NCBI GenBank assembly: GCA_934465295.1
Contig: CAKSKU010000005.1
Coordinates: 75,152 to 139,151 of the forward strand
From: an uncultured Oscillospiraceae bacterium
Lineage (GTDB): Bacteria > Bacillota > Clostridia > Oscillospirales > Ruminococcaceae
Direction: 5' to 3'
Length of the DNA: 64,000 nucleotides
Part shown: positions 1 to 10,402 of the stretch, piece after piece
Layout: the number at the start of each line of letters is the position of its first letter
Position numbering within the stretch: the first letter of the stretch is position 1
Made by a program: the position numbers and the translations under genes
The notes under the pieces: model-generated
The model's database searches: none
What the model was told of the DNA's origin: nothing
The model's input: the letters and a program-made list of their open reading frames with translations, nothing else

Positions 1-1
1 G

Positions 2-868
<867 letters not shown>

Positions 869-918
869 CTGACGGGTGGTCTGTTTTTGAGGGCAGTTTA
901 CGTTTTATCCCGCTGTGT

Positions 919-957
919 GAAACGGTCGGATATGGAATCCGACCCTACGTTAAAATG
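919..957. repeat. CGTAGGG-type hairpin unit
   Basis: GGTCGGATATGGAATCCGACC followed by CTACGT lies between the two inverted copies of the large repeat. On the minus strand it reads CGTAGGGTCGGAT and folds on itself. A near-identical unit is at 49127-49158, and a differently stemmed one (GGGACGGG/CCCGTCCC) is at 63718-63742. Confidence 0.6.
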
Positions 958-963
958 CCTTTT

Positions 964-1344
964 TGCCGTTCATATCCCACCTCACCGCCACTCAAACGAT
1001 GTCGGAGTGAAATGCTTATCGCTCTGTGCATTTTATGCCGAGGATAGTTTGTTTGAAGAAAAAAGAATTGGCGCAATTCACATTTTTAGGTTTACGAAAC
1101 TGATTTCTCATATTCCGTTTTACCCTTTTGTGTGAATTGCGCCTTTATAGCTGTTAGTAATTTTTCTGTTGCGGCAATGCCTTTAGCTAAAGTTTAGAGA
1201 GTTTCGCTCTCTGCGGAGAGCGACAAGGTGGCTCCTCGCCCCCTTGACCCCTCGCAAGCTGTGCTCAGCGTGCTAAGTTTAGCATGACCAGCTGGTTGGC
1301 TTCGCATCACTCAAACAAAGTTGAGCTATGCAAATAATTCCGCA
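964..1344 (-). repeat. Interspersed multi-hairpin repeat, copy B (inverted)
   Basis: This is the same element as copy A in the opposite direction. The 13-bp inverted repeat GGCGCAATTCACA/TGTGAATTGCGCC bounds a 74-bp module at 1070-1143. The hairpin TCGCTCTC/GAGAGCGA is at about 1203-1225, and the left end GGCTTCGCATCAC...GCTATGCAA is at 1300-1330. It carries an extra AGCTGGTCATGC...GAGCACAGCTTGC stretch also seen, shortened, in the copy at 48750. The stretch between the superoxide dismutase and gdhA (485-1365) holds only repeats. Confidence 0.75.
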
Positions 1345-1365
1345 TTCCGAATTCCTAATTCCGAA

Positions 1366-2724
1366 TTAGTACGAAACGCCCTGCCACTTCATTGCGTCTG
1401 CTACCTTGAGGAAGCCTGCGATGTTTGCGCCCATTACGAGGTTGCCTTCGTGGCCGTATTCCTTGGAAGCGTTGTATGCATTGTGGAAAATGTTGATCAT
1501 GATGTTCTTGAGCTTTGCATCAACTTCTTCAAATGTCCATGAAAGTCTTTCGCTGTTCTGGGACATTTCAAGACCGGAAGTTGCAACGCCGCCTGCGTTT
1601 GCAGCCTTTGCAGGTCCGAAGAGAACGCCTGCTGCCAGGAACTTTTCGATAGCCTCAGGTGTGGAAGGCATATTTGCACCCTCGGAAACTGCGATCACGC
1701 CGTTCTTGATAAGAGCGTCAGCGGATTCGCCGTCAAGCTCGTTCTGTGTTGCGCAGGGAAGAGCGATATCGCACTTGATAGTCCAGATGCCCTTGCAGCC
1801 TTCTTTATATGTAGCGTTCTTGTGGCTTGTTCTTTCAACGTATTCCTTGATCCTGCCTCTTTCAACTTCCTTGATCTGCTTAACGAGGTCAAGTTCGATT
1901 CCATCGGGATCGTGGATATAGCCGTTGGAGTCGGAGAGAGCAACTACCTTGCCGCCGAGCTGTGTAGCCTTCTGTGTAGCGTAGATAGCAACGTTGCCCG
2001 AACCGGAGATAACAACTGTCTTGTCCTTGAAGCTGTCGTTCTTCATGCAGGAGAGCATTTCGTTTGTGAAGTAGCAAACGCCGTAGCCTGTTGCTTCTGT
2101 TCTTGCGAGAGAACCGCCGTAGGAAAGTCCCTTTCCTGTGAGAACGCCTGTGAATTCGTTGCGGAGTCTCTTATACTGACCGAACATAAAGCCGATCTCT
2201 CTTGCGCCTGTACCGATATCGCCTGCGGGAACGTCGGTGTCTGCGCCGATGTGCTTGGAAAGCTCTGTCATAAAGCTCTGGCAGAATGCCATGATCTCTC
2301 TGTCGGACTTGCCCTTAGGATCAAAGTCGGAGCCGCCCTTACCGCCGCCCATTGGGAGACCTGTAAGGCTGTTCTTGAAGATCTGCTCAAAGCCGAGGAA
2401 CTTGATCACGGATGCGCATACGGATGGGTGAAGTCTGATACCGCCCTTGTAAGGTCCGATAGCGGAGTTGAACTGGCAGCGGAAGCCTCTGTTAACCTGA
2501 ACGTTGCCCTTGTCGTCTACCCATGAAACTCTGAACTGGATAAATCTCTCGGGTTCAACGATCCTGTCGATGATGCCGTTTGTTTCAAAGGACTTATCCT
2601 TTTCAACAACGGGTTCAAAGGACTCGAGAACTTCTCTTACAGCCTGTAAGAATTCCTTTTCGCCGGGATTGCGCTGTTCAACCTTTTCATAAACCTTCTG
2701 AAGATATGCATTTTTGAATGCCAT
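1366..2724 (-). CDS. gdhA: NADP-type glutamate dehydrogenase
   Basis: The enzyme interconverts 2-oxoglutarate plus ammonium and L-glutamate, the main ammonium assimilation step in many rumen and gut clostridia. The 452-residue length fits the hexameric bacterial family. The substrate region shows GPYKGGIRLHP and the active-site lysine motif PMGGGKGGSDFDPKGKSDRE, followed by the ADTDVPAGDIGTG motif and a Rossmann segment VVISGSGNVAIYA. The start is ATG at 2724 behind GGGAGGAAACC. The stop falls in a GAATTAG/GAATTCG heptamer tract, so the extreme C-terminus (VSY) borders the repeat. NADP rather than NAD preference is inferred from family resemblance only. Confidence 0.97.
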   Translation of the reverse strand: MAFKNAYLQKVYEKVEQRNPGEKEFLQAVREVLESFEPVVEKDKSFETNGIIDRIVEPERFIQFRVSWVDDKGNVQVNRGFRCQFNSAIGPYKGGIRLHPSVCASVIKFLGFEQIFKNSLTGLPMGGGKGGSDFDPKGKSDREIMAFCQSFMTELSKHIGADTDVPAGDIGTGAREIGFMFGQYKRLRNEFTGVLTGKGLSYGGSLARTEATGYGVCYFTNEMLSCMKNDSFKDKTVVISGSGNVAIYATQKATQLGGKVVALSDSNGYIHDPDGIELDLVKQIKEVERGRIKEYVERTSHKNATYKEGCKGIWTIKCDIALPCATQNELDGESADALIKNGVIAVSEGANMPSTPEAIEKFLAAGVLFGPAKAANAGGVATSGLEMSQNSERLSWTFEEVDAKLKNIMINIFHNAYNASKEYGHEGNLVMGANIAGFLKVADAMKWQGVSY

Positions 2725-2823
2725 TTTGGTTTCCTCCCATTAATAATAGTATATAGTGCTGATGACTCACTCACAGCTTCTCGTTCCGCCGCATTTTTCG
2801 TCACGGGGAACATTACAGTTTCT

Positions 2824-2852
2824 ATTATACACTATACATTTTTTGTTTGCAA
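2824..2852 (-). promoter_or_regulatory. Probable gdhA promoter
   Basis: On the minus strand TTGCAA (2852-2847), a 17-base spacer and TATAAT (2829-2824) precede gdhA by about 100 bases. The -10 is perfect and the -35 matches 4 of 6. Confidence 0.6.
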
Positions 2853-3152
2853 GAGTTTTTTGCCATAAAATCAAAATTTTTATAGGTTTACAATATTTGA
2901 CCATAAATATTGAGCAAAATGACATAACGATGCAGGATTTTGAAAGATAAGTTGCATTGCGGCGACAGAATTTTTCTCTTTTTTTCCGAAAATCGACTCG
3001 TTTTTTAATGGTTTGCAATAGACAAAAACAGTATAATTAAAAGCTGAAATAAATATATAATTAAGACACGTTTTAGACTTAAAGCATAGATGTTGTTGAA
3101 AGTTTTGTGATAAACGTACAATATTTTTAGACATTTTGTTAAAAATAACATA

Positions 3153-3181
3153 TTGCCAATTTGTAACCAAAATGTTATAAT
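3153..3181 (+). promoter_or_regulatory. Probable promoter of the first pilus operon
   Basis: TTGCCA, a 17-base spacer and a perfect TATAAT end about 68 bases before the pilC start, which has GGAGGTG at 3234-3240. The rest of the AT-rich gap 2853-3152 shows no gene or strong fold. Confidence 0.6.
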
Positions 3182-3249
3182 AGGTGTAGTATCTTGGGGC
3201 AAGGTGTGCCCTTAAATCTTTTTTATCCAACCGGAGGTGTAAATCCTAT

Positions 3250-4443
3250 ATGAAGACATTTATCTACACCGCCACCGACGTTCAGGGCAATACTGTCAAG
3301 AACGCTCGAATGACGGCTGAGGATGTAAATGACTTTTTGGAAAAGATCCATGAAAAGGGGCTTTTCTGCTCCAGCTACAAGGAAGCTTCTTCCAAAACGA
3401 CAAACACTCTTCATAAGTTCACGACAAAAGAGCTCTCCAATGACTGCAGACAGCTCAGCGCAATGCTGACATCGGGACTCACACTCGTCAAGGCGCTCGA
3501 TATCCTGTATAAAGAGCAGGAAAAGAAAGCGCAGAAGCAGATCTATCAGGAGATCTACGAAGAAGTTCAGAAGGGTTCGTCTTTCTCGGACGCTCTCAAA
3601 ATGCAGCAGGGTGCATTTCCAAGCTTCATGATCTCAATGGTTCAGGCCGGTGAAGCTTCGGGTTCTCTTGACGTTATCTCAAAGCGACTTGAAGACAACT
3701 ATGCAAAGGAAGCCAAGCTCAACAACAAGATCAAAGGTTCGATGATGTATCCTATTATCCTTGCTGTTCTCTGCGTAGCGATCGTTGTTCTTCTTTTCAC
3801 ATTTATCATGCCTACATTCAAGGATATGATGAGAGAAGAGGATATGAAGGGTATCACAGGTGCTCTTTTTGCATTCTCCGACAGCCTTATCGGCTATTGG
3901 TATGTTTACATAGCTGTTATCCTCGGAGTCATCTTTGCGATAAAATACGCCCTTAAAGTTCCGTCGGTGCATTTTAAGTGGGATAAGCTGAAATGTAAAG
4001 GTCCCGGCTTCGGCAAGCTCGTTGTCAAGGTTTACACCGGTAAGTTCGCAAGAACGCTTTCTTCGCTTTATTCCTCCGGTATCCCTATGGTAGAAGCGCT
4101 TGAACGTTCGGCTGCTATCCTTAACAATGACTACATCGCAAAGGCTTTTGAAACAGTCGTTGACGAAGTAAAGCAGGGTGAACAGCTCTCTGTTTCCATC
4201 CAGAGAACGGGCATTTTTGAATCGATGTTCGTTTCCATCATCTATGTTGGTGAGGAATCGGGTGCGCTCGATACCATTCTTACAAAGTCCGCTGAATTCT
4301 ATGAAGATGAATCGGATGCTGCTATCGGACGTCTTGTCGGCATGATCGAACCTGTAATGATCATCTTTATGGGTGCTGCGATCGGTTTCGTTATCGCAGG
4401 TATCCTCCCGGCTCTTTACGGTTCGTTCGAGAACATTTCGTAA
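3250..4443 (+). CDS. pilC: Type IV pilus platform protein PilC / GspF family
   Basis: This inner-membrane platform protein links the pilus motor ATPases to the growing pilus. The 397 residues show the usual duplicated GspF domain. The first copy covers about residues 65-190 (LSNDCRQLSAMLTSGLTL, then VQAGEASGSLD) and the second about 265-390 (FARTLSSLYSSGIPMVEAL, then VGEESGALD). Hydrophobic segments follow each, near 165-195, 213-233 and 365-390. It leads the locus, 66 bases ahead of the pilM-pilN fusion, behind its own promoter-like sequence. Confidence 0.95.
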   Translation: MKTFIYTATDVQGNTVKNARMTAEDVNDFLEKIHEKGLFCSSYKEASSKTTNTLHKFTTKELSNDCRQLSAMLTSGLTLVKALDILYKEQEKKAQKQIYQEIYEEVQKGSSFSDALKMQQGAFPSFMISMVQAGEASGSLDVISKRLEDNYAKEAKLNNKIKGSMMYPIILAVLCVAIVVLLFTFIMPTFKDMMREEDMKGITGALFAFSDSLIGYWYVYIAVILGVIFAIKYALKVPSVHFKWDKLKCKGPGFGKLVVKVYTGKFARTLSSLYSSGIPMVEALERSAAILNNDYIAKAFETVVDEVKQGEQLSVSIQRTGIFESMFVSIIYVGEESGALDTILTKSAEFYEDESDAAIGRLVGMIEPVMIIFMGAAIGFVIAGILPALYGSFENIS

Positions 4444-4509
4444 AATTGAAAATGTATGCAAATTATCCAAAAAATAAATTTAAAAAAATAAATCAGTGAG
4501 GTGACGAGT

Positions 4510-6018
4510 ATGCTTTCATTTGATATTACCGACAGACATATCCGAATCATTCGCGGTACAGAAGCAAACAACAAGATCAAGGTTTCCGCTGCTGCTACTA
4601 TCGATCTCGAAGAAGGTCTCATCGTTAATGGTCACATTAAAGATATACCAAAAATCGCAACAATAATCAACGAGGAACTCAAAAACAAGAAGATGGCTGA
4701 CAAGGAAGCTGTTATCAGCATTTCCTCGAACCTTGTTATCTTCAAGGAATTACATATTCCAAAGGCAAAGGGCGCTCAGCTCCTTTCAATGGTACAGAAC
4801 CAGATGCAGCATACAATGGGTATCGCTGACGACTATTCGATCTCCTACACCATCGCAGGCGAGATCGAAGAGGACGGCGTTGCGGCTCTTAAGATACTTG
4901 CAACAGCCTGCCCGTTTGAAGTCGTTGACTGCTTCAGAAAGGTGTTCTCGATGCTCGGCATAGGACTTCGCTCCGTAGCCGTTGCCTGCAACACTATTTC
5001 AAGACTTATCATTTCCGATCCGAAGATGAAGGCTAAGATGCCGATGCTCCTCGTTCAGATCGACCCGAACTTCGTAAGCCTTAACCTCTATGAGAACAAC
5101 CAGCTTACATTCTCCCGTTTTGCATCGATCGACGCAGTTGACTATGACAACTCCGAGGACTATATCTACGAAGCTGTTACCGAGAACATCTCCCGTATGT
5201 TCCAGTTCCAGAGATCGAGAAACCCCGAAGAACCGATCAAGAACGTTGTTTTCTACGGCGATACAACAGAGTATATCCGTCTTACAAATGCTCTTGAATC
5301 CCTCGATATCACAACGAGCCTCCTCGGCGTTCCGAACAACGTCGGCGGCTATGAAAACTTCGAGTTCCAGGCTTATGCAAACGCTATCGGCGCTATGCTC
5401 AGAAGCAATAAGGACTCCGAAAGAATCAACCTCATCGAAACAGACGCAACATCGGGACGTTCCGCAGCAGGTGCTTCCTTCGTTGTTACCGTTATTGTTG
5501 CAGGTCTCGCTTCCGCAGCTCTCGTTGCAGGCATCACGCTCGGCGCAAATGTCGTAAAGAGCCAGTATGAGGACGATACCGCAAAGATACAGGAATGGCT
5601 CGACAGCCCCGAAACAGCACAGAAAACTGCCGCTGTTGACGCCGCACAGGCAAAGCTCGACAAGGTAAATTCGTTCCGTGAAAGCGTTGAAGAAGCTAAG
5701 GGCTATTTCGATTCGCTCCCCGTATTCTCAACAGAAGTGAGAACGACCCTCGAGGAAAACTTCAAGGGTACGGATGCGGAGATACTCAGCTATGACTTCG
5801 CTAACGGCGAGATCACTCTCCAGTGCCGTTCTGACGACAATCAGACACCTGCAAAGGTAGTTGCTAATTTTGTTGAACAGGATGCTTTCTCGAACATAAC
5901 CTACACAGGTTACAGCAGCTCGGCTATCAAGGATTCGGCAAAGGATGTATATGATTTCACCATCTTTGCTCAGATAAAGGAAGTCGTTCCCGAAGAAACA
6001 ACAGAGGAGGCTGAATAA
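4510..6018 (+). CDS. pilM: PilM-PilN fusion, pilus inner-membrane alignment protein
   Basis: Residues 1 to about 310 look like PilM, the actin-like cytoplasmic protein: FDITDRHIRIIRG at the start, then VISISSNLVIFKELHIP and LLVQIDPNFVSLNLYENNQL. A single transmembrane segment at about 320-345 follows (FVVTVIVAGLASAALVAGI). The rest is an extracytoplasmic tail of PilN type, with a helix followed by a small alpha/beta domain. PilM and PilN are normally separate proteins that bind each other, so a fusion is the simplest reading. I start at ATG 4510, which sits 6 bases after GAGGTGA; the GTG at 4501 lies inside that ribosome binding site. PilO follows after 2 bases. Confidence 0.82.
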   Translation: MLSFDITDRHIRIIRGTEANNKIKVSAAATIDLEEGLIVNGHIKDIPKIATIINEELKNKKMADKEAVISISSNLVIFKELHIPKAKGAQLLSMVQNQMQHTMGIADDYSISYTIAGEIEEDGVAALKILATACPFEVVDCFRKVFSMLGIGLRSVAVACNTISRLIISDPKMKAKMPMLLVQIDPNFVSLNLYENNQLTFSRFASIDAVDYDNSEDYIYEAVTENISRMFQFQRSRNPEEPIKNVVFYGDTTEYIRLTNALESLDITTSLLGVPNNVGGYENFEFQAYANAIGAMLRSNKDSERINLIETDATSGRSAAGASFVVTVIVAGLASAALVAGITLGANVVKSQYEDDTAKIQEWLDSPETAQKTAAVDAAQAKLDKVNSFRESVEEAKGYFDSLPVFSTEVRTTLEENFKGTDAEILSYDFANGEITLQCRSDDNQTPAKVVANFVEQDAFSNITYTGYSSSAIKDSAKDVYDFTIFAQIKEVVPEETTEEAE

Positions 6019-6020
6019 GA

Positions 6021-6779
6021 ATGAAGCTTTCATACAGAGATAAAGTAATTTTTGTTGCAGCGATCGTTATAATCATCATCGTTGCAGGTATTTTCGTTTT
6101 CATCAAGCCTAAGTTTGAGGAAATGAACTATGCAAAGAATGCACTCACGGCAAAGCAGACAGAACAGGCTGACGTTGAAGCTAAGATCAACACCCTTTCC
6201 GATGTTGTTGCCGCACTTAAATCCGCAGCGCAGGATGTCGGCGAGATACAGGAATATTTTATGCCCGAGCAGGATCCGTACCTCAACGAACAGTATATCC
6301 GTGAGATACTCGGAAACAATGTAAAAGTCCGCGGTATGACTACTCAGTACACATCCGCCGATGACATTGAGGAATATATCGTAAATGCGCAGAATATTGC
6401 TGCCTGCGATATCTTCATCGACAGCGACCTTTACAATGAGCTTCCGCAGGAGATCTATAACGCATATAATAAGTCAAGCAAGCGTACAGGCGGCAGCATC
6501 GTTGTCGGCGTTACGAATATGAGCATTGACTACACTGACAAAACCGACTATTCGGGAATTTATAAGTTCATCGATGCTATAAAGGAAGACGGCAAGACCG
6601 TTATCGTCACCGAATTCAACAAGGAAGAGGAACAGCAGGGTACAACAGAGTCTGAAGGCACTGTAAGCCTCAGAATTTATTCCATCTATCCTCTGAATAT
6701 CGATAAGGTAATGGAAGAAAGCGATGAATTTGTCTTTGATGCGAGCTTAGTTCCGGCAGAGACTGAAGAAGCAAAGTAA
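6021..6779 (+). CDS. PilO-like pilus assembly protein
   Basis: The 252-residue protein has a short cytoplasmic start, one transmembrane segment (about 9-30), a heptad-rich stretch (about 30-80) and a small soluble domain. That is the layout of PilO, the partner of PilN in the inner-membrane alignment complex. Sequence identity to known PilO cannot be judged by eye; the call rests on topology, size and position directly after the PilM-PilN fusion. Its ribosome binding site (GAGG) lies in the end of the upstream gene. A gap of about 125 bases to the next gene contains GATGAAGAGCCCTTTCTTCATC, a small hairpin. Confidence 0.7.
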   Translation: MKLSYRDKVIFVAAIVIIIIVAGIFVFIKPKFEEMNYAKNALTAKQTEQADVEAKINTLSDVVAALKSAAQDVGEIQEYFMPEQDPYLNEQYIREILGNNVKVRGMTTQYTSADDIEEYIVNAQNIAACDIFIDSDLYNELPQEIYNAYNKSSKRTGGSIVVGVTNMSIDYTDKTDYSGIYKFIDAIKEDGKTVIVTEFNKEEEQQGTTESEGTVSLRIYSIYPLNIDKVMEESDEFVFDASLVPAETEEAK

Positions 6780-6906
6780 GATCGAGATCCACAAGCCGAT
6801 GAAGAGCCCTTTCTTCATCGGCATAAGTGGCATATAGAGAAAACATTTTAAAGAAGAAGAGATTTTGTTTATCCCCGGCATAAAATATTAAGAAAGGGTG
6901 GAAAAA

Positions 6907-9873
6907 ATGGCAAAAATCAGTACCGATAAGAAAAAAAGCCTTCGAGGTGTAGTTCTTATCATGGTAGTAACGGTAATGTTTGTGCTGATAATAATGCTGT
7001 TGGCGACATTGAGCGTTGTTTCGACGGCACAGAACAGATATTATACCAAATTTGAAGAAAACCAAGCATATTATACCGCACGGTCGGCTTTGGATGTGTT
7101 TACACAGAAGATCCTTTGCGATGATGACTATTATGCGTATGATTCGACGGGTTCTTCTCCGAGAACGTATAAATATACAACGGTCGATATGTCCAAGACT
7201 CCTTCGGAAAAGGCTGGCGCACAGAGCCCTGATACAAAGATGAAGCAGGGTCTGGCTATCGAGTTTGAAATGTATAAGATACCTGCAAAGAATGATGCAG
7301 GCTTTGCATCCAACTTTGAGGAAAGCGACTATATCTTCGGCGAAACGGGTTCGATCGCAGAGGATGAGAACTATTCTATCGATACATCTCTCGGCGCTGA
7401 TACGGGAATAACCTATAAGGTCACCTTCCCTAAGGTCGCAGGCAGTTCGGGCGGAACAACGAACGATTACGGCAGATTTGTCGATACAGACAGCACAACT
7501 TCCGAACAGGTCGCTGATATCAAAGTCACAGTTGATAACAGACGTTTCAACTTCGGCGGCGCTAATGCTGACGTTTTCGCTGCAATGACTGATCAGCAGC
7601 TCAAGGACTGCTCGGACGGAAGCGTAAACTATACCGACCCGACCACAGGCACAACAACGGCCTACACCGACGCCCAGCTCAAGGAAGCTATCCGTCTCGG
7701 TGACAGACTTAAGGATAAGATCCGTCTTAAGGTCGAAGCCGAAGTCCAGTTTATGGACGTAACAGGTACGGCTGTACTTTACTATGATACCTCCGAAAAG
7801 CCTGTTGTAAATTCTTCAAACGCTATCACATCAATCAGTGATATCAGCCAGAGCTCAGGTGTGTTCCCGGTAGGCGGCGCAAGCGGTCTTTCGGGCGGTC
7901 TTAAGCTCGATCAGGACTCGGTAGTCTGCGGAAGCCTTTACATCACAGGCAACAGTGACACGGCAAACAATACAAATGACCTCCGAGATTCCAAGATCTA
8001 TATGTTCGGCGATACTCTCCATACATTCAGAGGCGGCATTACATACAGCAACAGCTATCCTGTATTTGAGGAAGCAGGTTCCGTTATCTATTCGACGGAA
8101 AGCGTAAACCTCGGCGTTGCACAGAATTTCGCAGCCTCGGGCAAGGAAACAAACATCATCGCCCGCAACTTCAGCTTCACAAAGGACGGTTCAACGCCGA
8201 CCTTCTACGGAAATATCTACTGCGACGTTTTCTCAATCACAAACAACAACTCCGACCTTAGTATCAGCGGTCACGCATATACGAATTATGTGAACATCGA
8301 CGGCAAGGCTAACTTTTCCGAGGGTGAAGTTGCATTCACCGATACCTCTGTTATGAGTACGAGCGCACCCGATATCACTATCGCAAAGGGCTTTATATTT
8401 ACAGTTCCGGGCGGTACGGCAGACAAATTCACATACGATGATACCTCCGGCATAATGACATCGGAAACCGATCCTTCGATATCCTATCTTGTAACGGGTG
8501 TTCCTGCATTCACTTTTGACAGCTTAAAGGAAGTTAAGATCAATTACAGCGATCCTAATGAATACACATACACTTCTGATGATCAAAAGGAATTCCAGCT
8601 CCCTGCAAACCTTGCAGGAAAGACTGACAACAAGCTCACTATCCCTACGAGCAAGAGCATTTACAGCCAGGTATATAAGCCCGATGCATTTGTTAATAAT
8701 GCGTCCGATACAGGTACAAACGGCGACCTTAATGCGCTCGTTAAGCCGACTATTGATGTATCAGCAATAAGTGCTTCCGATGCTGACGGAAATGTTATTG
8801 CAAGCGACATTATTGAGGGAATTGCAAACGGCACTATCAATGACGGTAACTATTGGTCGTATGGTTATTCATGGGGCGACTGGGAGGATCAGTCGTGGAT
8901 ACCGAGACAGGGTATAAAATCCATTGTCAACGATGCGATAAACACCTATAAAACCACAGATGCAGCCTATATTGCGGCTATGACAGCTTATTATAACAAC
9001 TACATTTCGGGCGCAGAAAAAGCAGGCTCAACAAGCCCATCGCTTCTCGAATATACATCTGCTTCAAGCCCGATCACACTTGAATCGCTTGACTGGTCGG
9101 CGATCGATCTTTCAAGCTACAGTGCCGCAGATCAGACCGCTATCCAGAACCTCGGCGCAACACAGGTCATCAGAACAAGCGGCTATCTCCAGTCATACAC
9201 AAAGCACTTCAAGGTTTACGGTACATCTACCGATCCTGTTATCATCGATGCAACGGGCGGCGACCTTGTTATCCAGCTCGGCGCAGAGAACGGCTTCGGA
9301 ACAAATCAGGAAGGCAGCAACTCTTCACTTCTTTTCAGAGGCTACTTTGTAGTTGTCGGTGAAGGAAATGTCAAGTTCTATCTCCCTGACGGAACTGCAT
9401 CGGGAACAGGCAGAAATTATGAACTCGGTCACCCGTCTGCCAGCGGTCAGGGCTTCCACGTTGCAACCTATGATATTGAAAAGCTCATCAGAGGCAACGG
9501 CGCAATGCGTCTTGGCAACGATTCAAACGCAACAAAGGCTCCGAATGTTTGGTTCTATGCAGGAAACGGTGTAGAAAGCGTTACACTCGGTTCGCCTAAC
9601 GACGGCTTCCTTTCCGCTTATGTTTACTGCCCATTCGCAAGCTATACATTCGCAGCAGGCAGCGGCAGAACCATCACCGACGGAACGTATTACAATGATA
9701 CACAGGTAATCTCGGGTTCTTCAAGCGGTTACAGTATCGCAGGCTCGATCATCTGTGCAGGCTATTCATCGGGAAACAAGGTCGGCGTTGCTTACCTCAA
9801 TCCTGAAAGCAACAACTACACACCGGGCGATCCTCAGTTCCAGTGGAAAGCATACCAGTATGCAAGAAACTAA
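6907..9873 (+). CDS. Very large PilX-like pilus-associated protein
   Basis: The product has 988 residues. A basic start (KKSLRG) is followed by a hydrophobic segment at about 16-38 and then a polar helix (TAQNRYYTKFEENQAYYTARSAL). This matches the N-terminus of PilX/GspK-type minor pilins that lack the classic G-FTLIE cleavage motif. The remaining 900 or so residues are rich in Ser, Thr, Asn, Gly and Tyr with short repeated strands, as in a beta-helix or adhesin-like exported domain. PilX proteins are usually under about 250 residues, so this is unusually large. Start ATG 6907 sits behind AAGGGTGG; the GTG at 6898 overlaps that site. It probably acts at the pilus tip or as a surface adhesin (inference). 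Confidence 0.65.
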   Translation: MAKISTDKKKSLRGVVLIMVVTVMFVLIIMLLATLSVVSTAQNRYYTKFEENQAYYTARSALDVFTQKILCDDDYYAYDSTGSSPRTYKYTTVDMSKTPSEKAGAQSPDTKMKQGLAIEFEMYKIPAKNDAGFASNFEESDYIFGETGSIAEDENYSIDTSLGADTGITYKVTFPKVAGSSGGTTNDYGRFVDTDSTTSEQVADIKVTVDNRRFNFGGANADVFAAMTDQQLKDCSDGSVNYTDPTTGTTTAYTDAQLKEAIRLGDRLKDKIRLKVEAEVQFMDVTGTAVLYYDTSEKPVVNSSNAITSISDISQSSGVFPVGGASGLSGGLKLDQDSVVCGSLYITGNSDTANNTNDLRDSKIYMFGDTLHTFRGGITYSNSYPVFEEAGSVIYSTESVNLGVAQNFAASGKETNIIARNFSFTKDGSTPTFYGNIYCDVFSITNNNSDLSISGHAYTNYVNIDGKANFSEGEVAFTDTSVMSTSAPDITIAKGFIFTVPGGTADKFTYDDTSGIMTSETDPSISYLVTGVPAFTFDSLKEVKINYSDPNEYTYTSDDQKEFQLPANLAGKTDNKLTIPTSKSIYSQVYKPDAFVNNASDTGTNGDLNALVKPTIDVSAISASDADGNVIASDIIEGIANGTINDGNYWSYGYSWGDWEDQSWIPRQGIKSIVNDAINTYKTTDAAYIAAMTAYYNNYISGAEKAGSTSPSLLEYTSASSPITLESLDWSAIDLSSYSAADQTAIQNLGATQVIRTSGYLQSYTKHFKVYGTSTDPVIIDATGGDLVIQLGAENGFGTNQEGSNSSLLFRGYFVVVGEGNVKFYLPDGTASGTGRNYELGHPSASGQGFHVATYDIEKLIRGNGAMRLGNDSNATKAPNVWFYAGNGVESVTLGSPNDGFLSAYVYCPFASYTFAAGSGRTITDGTYYNDTQVISGSSSGYSIAGSIICAGYSSGNKVGVAYLNPESNNYTPGDPQFQWKAYQYARN

Positions 9874-9883
9874 GGAGGCAAGG

Positions 9884-10384
9884 ATGATGAAAAATTCAAA
9901 GATCAAAGGCTTTACCCTTATTGAGTGCCTTATCGCACTTGCGATCCTCGGTATCGGCTCTCTTGTTATGGCGCAGATATATGCCGATGTCAGCAAAAGA
10001 AACCTTTCCAACCACAATATAAACACGAGCCTTTCATATCAGATGAAGGTCGTTGAAGAAGCGACAGGCACAGACTCTATCGGAATGTATTTCGGCGGCT
10101 TAGACCCTTCAACGGGTCTGCCGAAGCCCGATCCGAACTCTGCGGACAGCGATGCAAATAAAAAGCCGCCGCACAAGCAGGGCATCGGAGCTGCCGACCT
10201 TTCAAAGCCGAATGTCCAGATCACAGGAAGCTATGGCTCACATACTTACAGCTATCCTGTTGATATCTATGTCCTCCTCAGCCGTGACGCCAACGATAAA
10301 CCGTCTACCGCCTCCGACTATAAGGGCGACGACGAAAAGAACTATGCCCTCCGCTATAAATACATAGTCGGACACACTAACTGA
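9884..10384 (+). CDS. Minor prepilin, PilV-like
   Basis: A 166-residue prepilin. The type III signal is KIKG-FTLIECLIALAILGIG, with cleavage expected after Gly9, Glu at mature position 5 and a hydrophobic stretch up to about residue 30. I start at ATG 9884 (the next codon is also ATG), 5 bases after GGAGG; a longer frame open to 9755 lies inside the previous gene in another register and is ignored. The mature part is Pro/Asp-rich with no recognised domain. It is 10 bases after the large PilX-like gene and 18 before the next prepilin, an arrangement typical of minor pilin operons. Confidence 0.85.
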   Translation: MMKNSKIKGFTLIECLIALAILGIGSLVMAQIYADVSKRNLSNHNINTSLSYQMKVVEEATGTDSIGMYFGGLDPSTGLPKPDPNSADSDANKKPPHKQGIGAADLSKPNVQITGSYGSHTYSYPVDIYVLLSRDANDKPSTASDYKGDDEKNYALRYKYIVGHTN

Positions 10385-10402
10385 TCGCGGGGTGAGAAAC
10401 AG

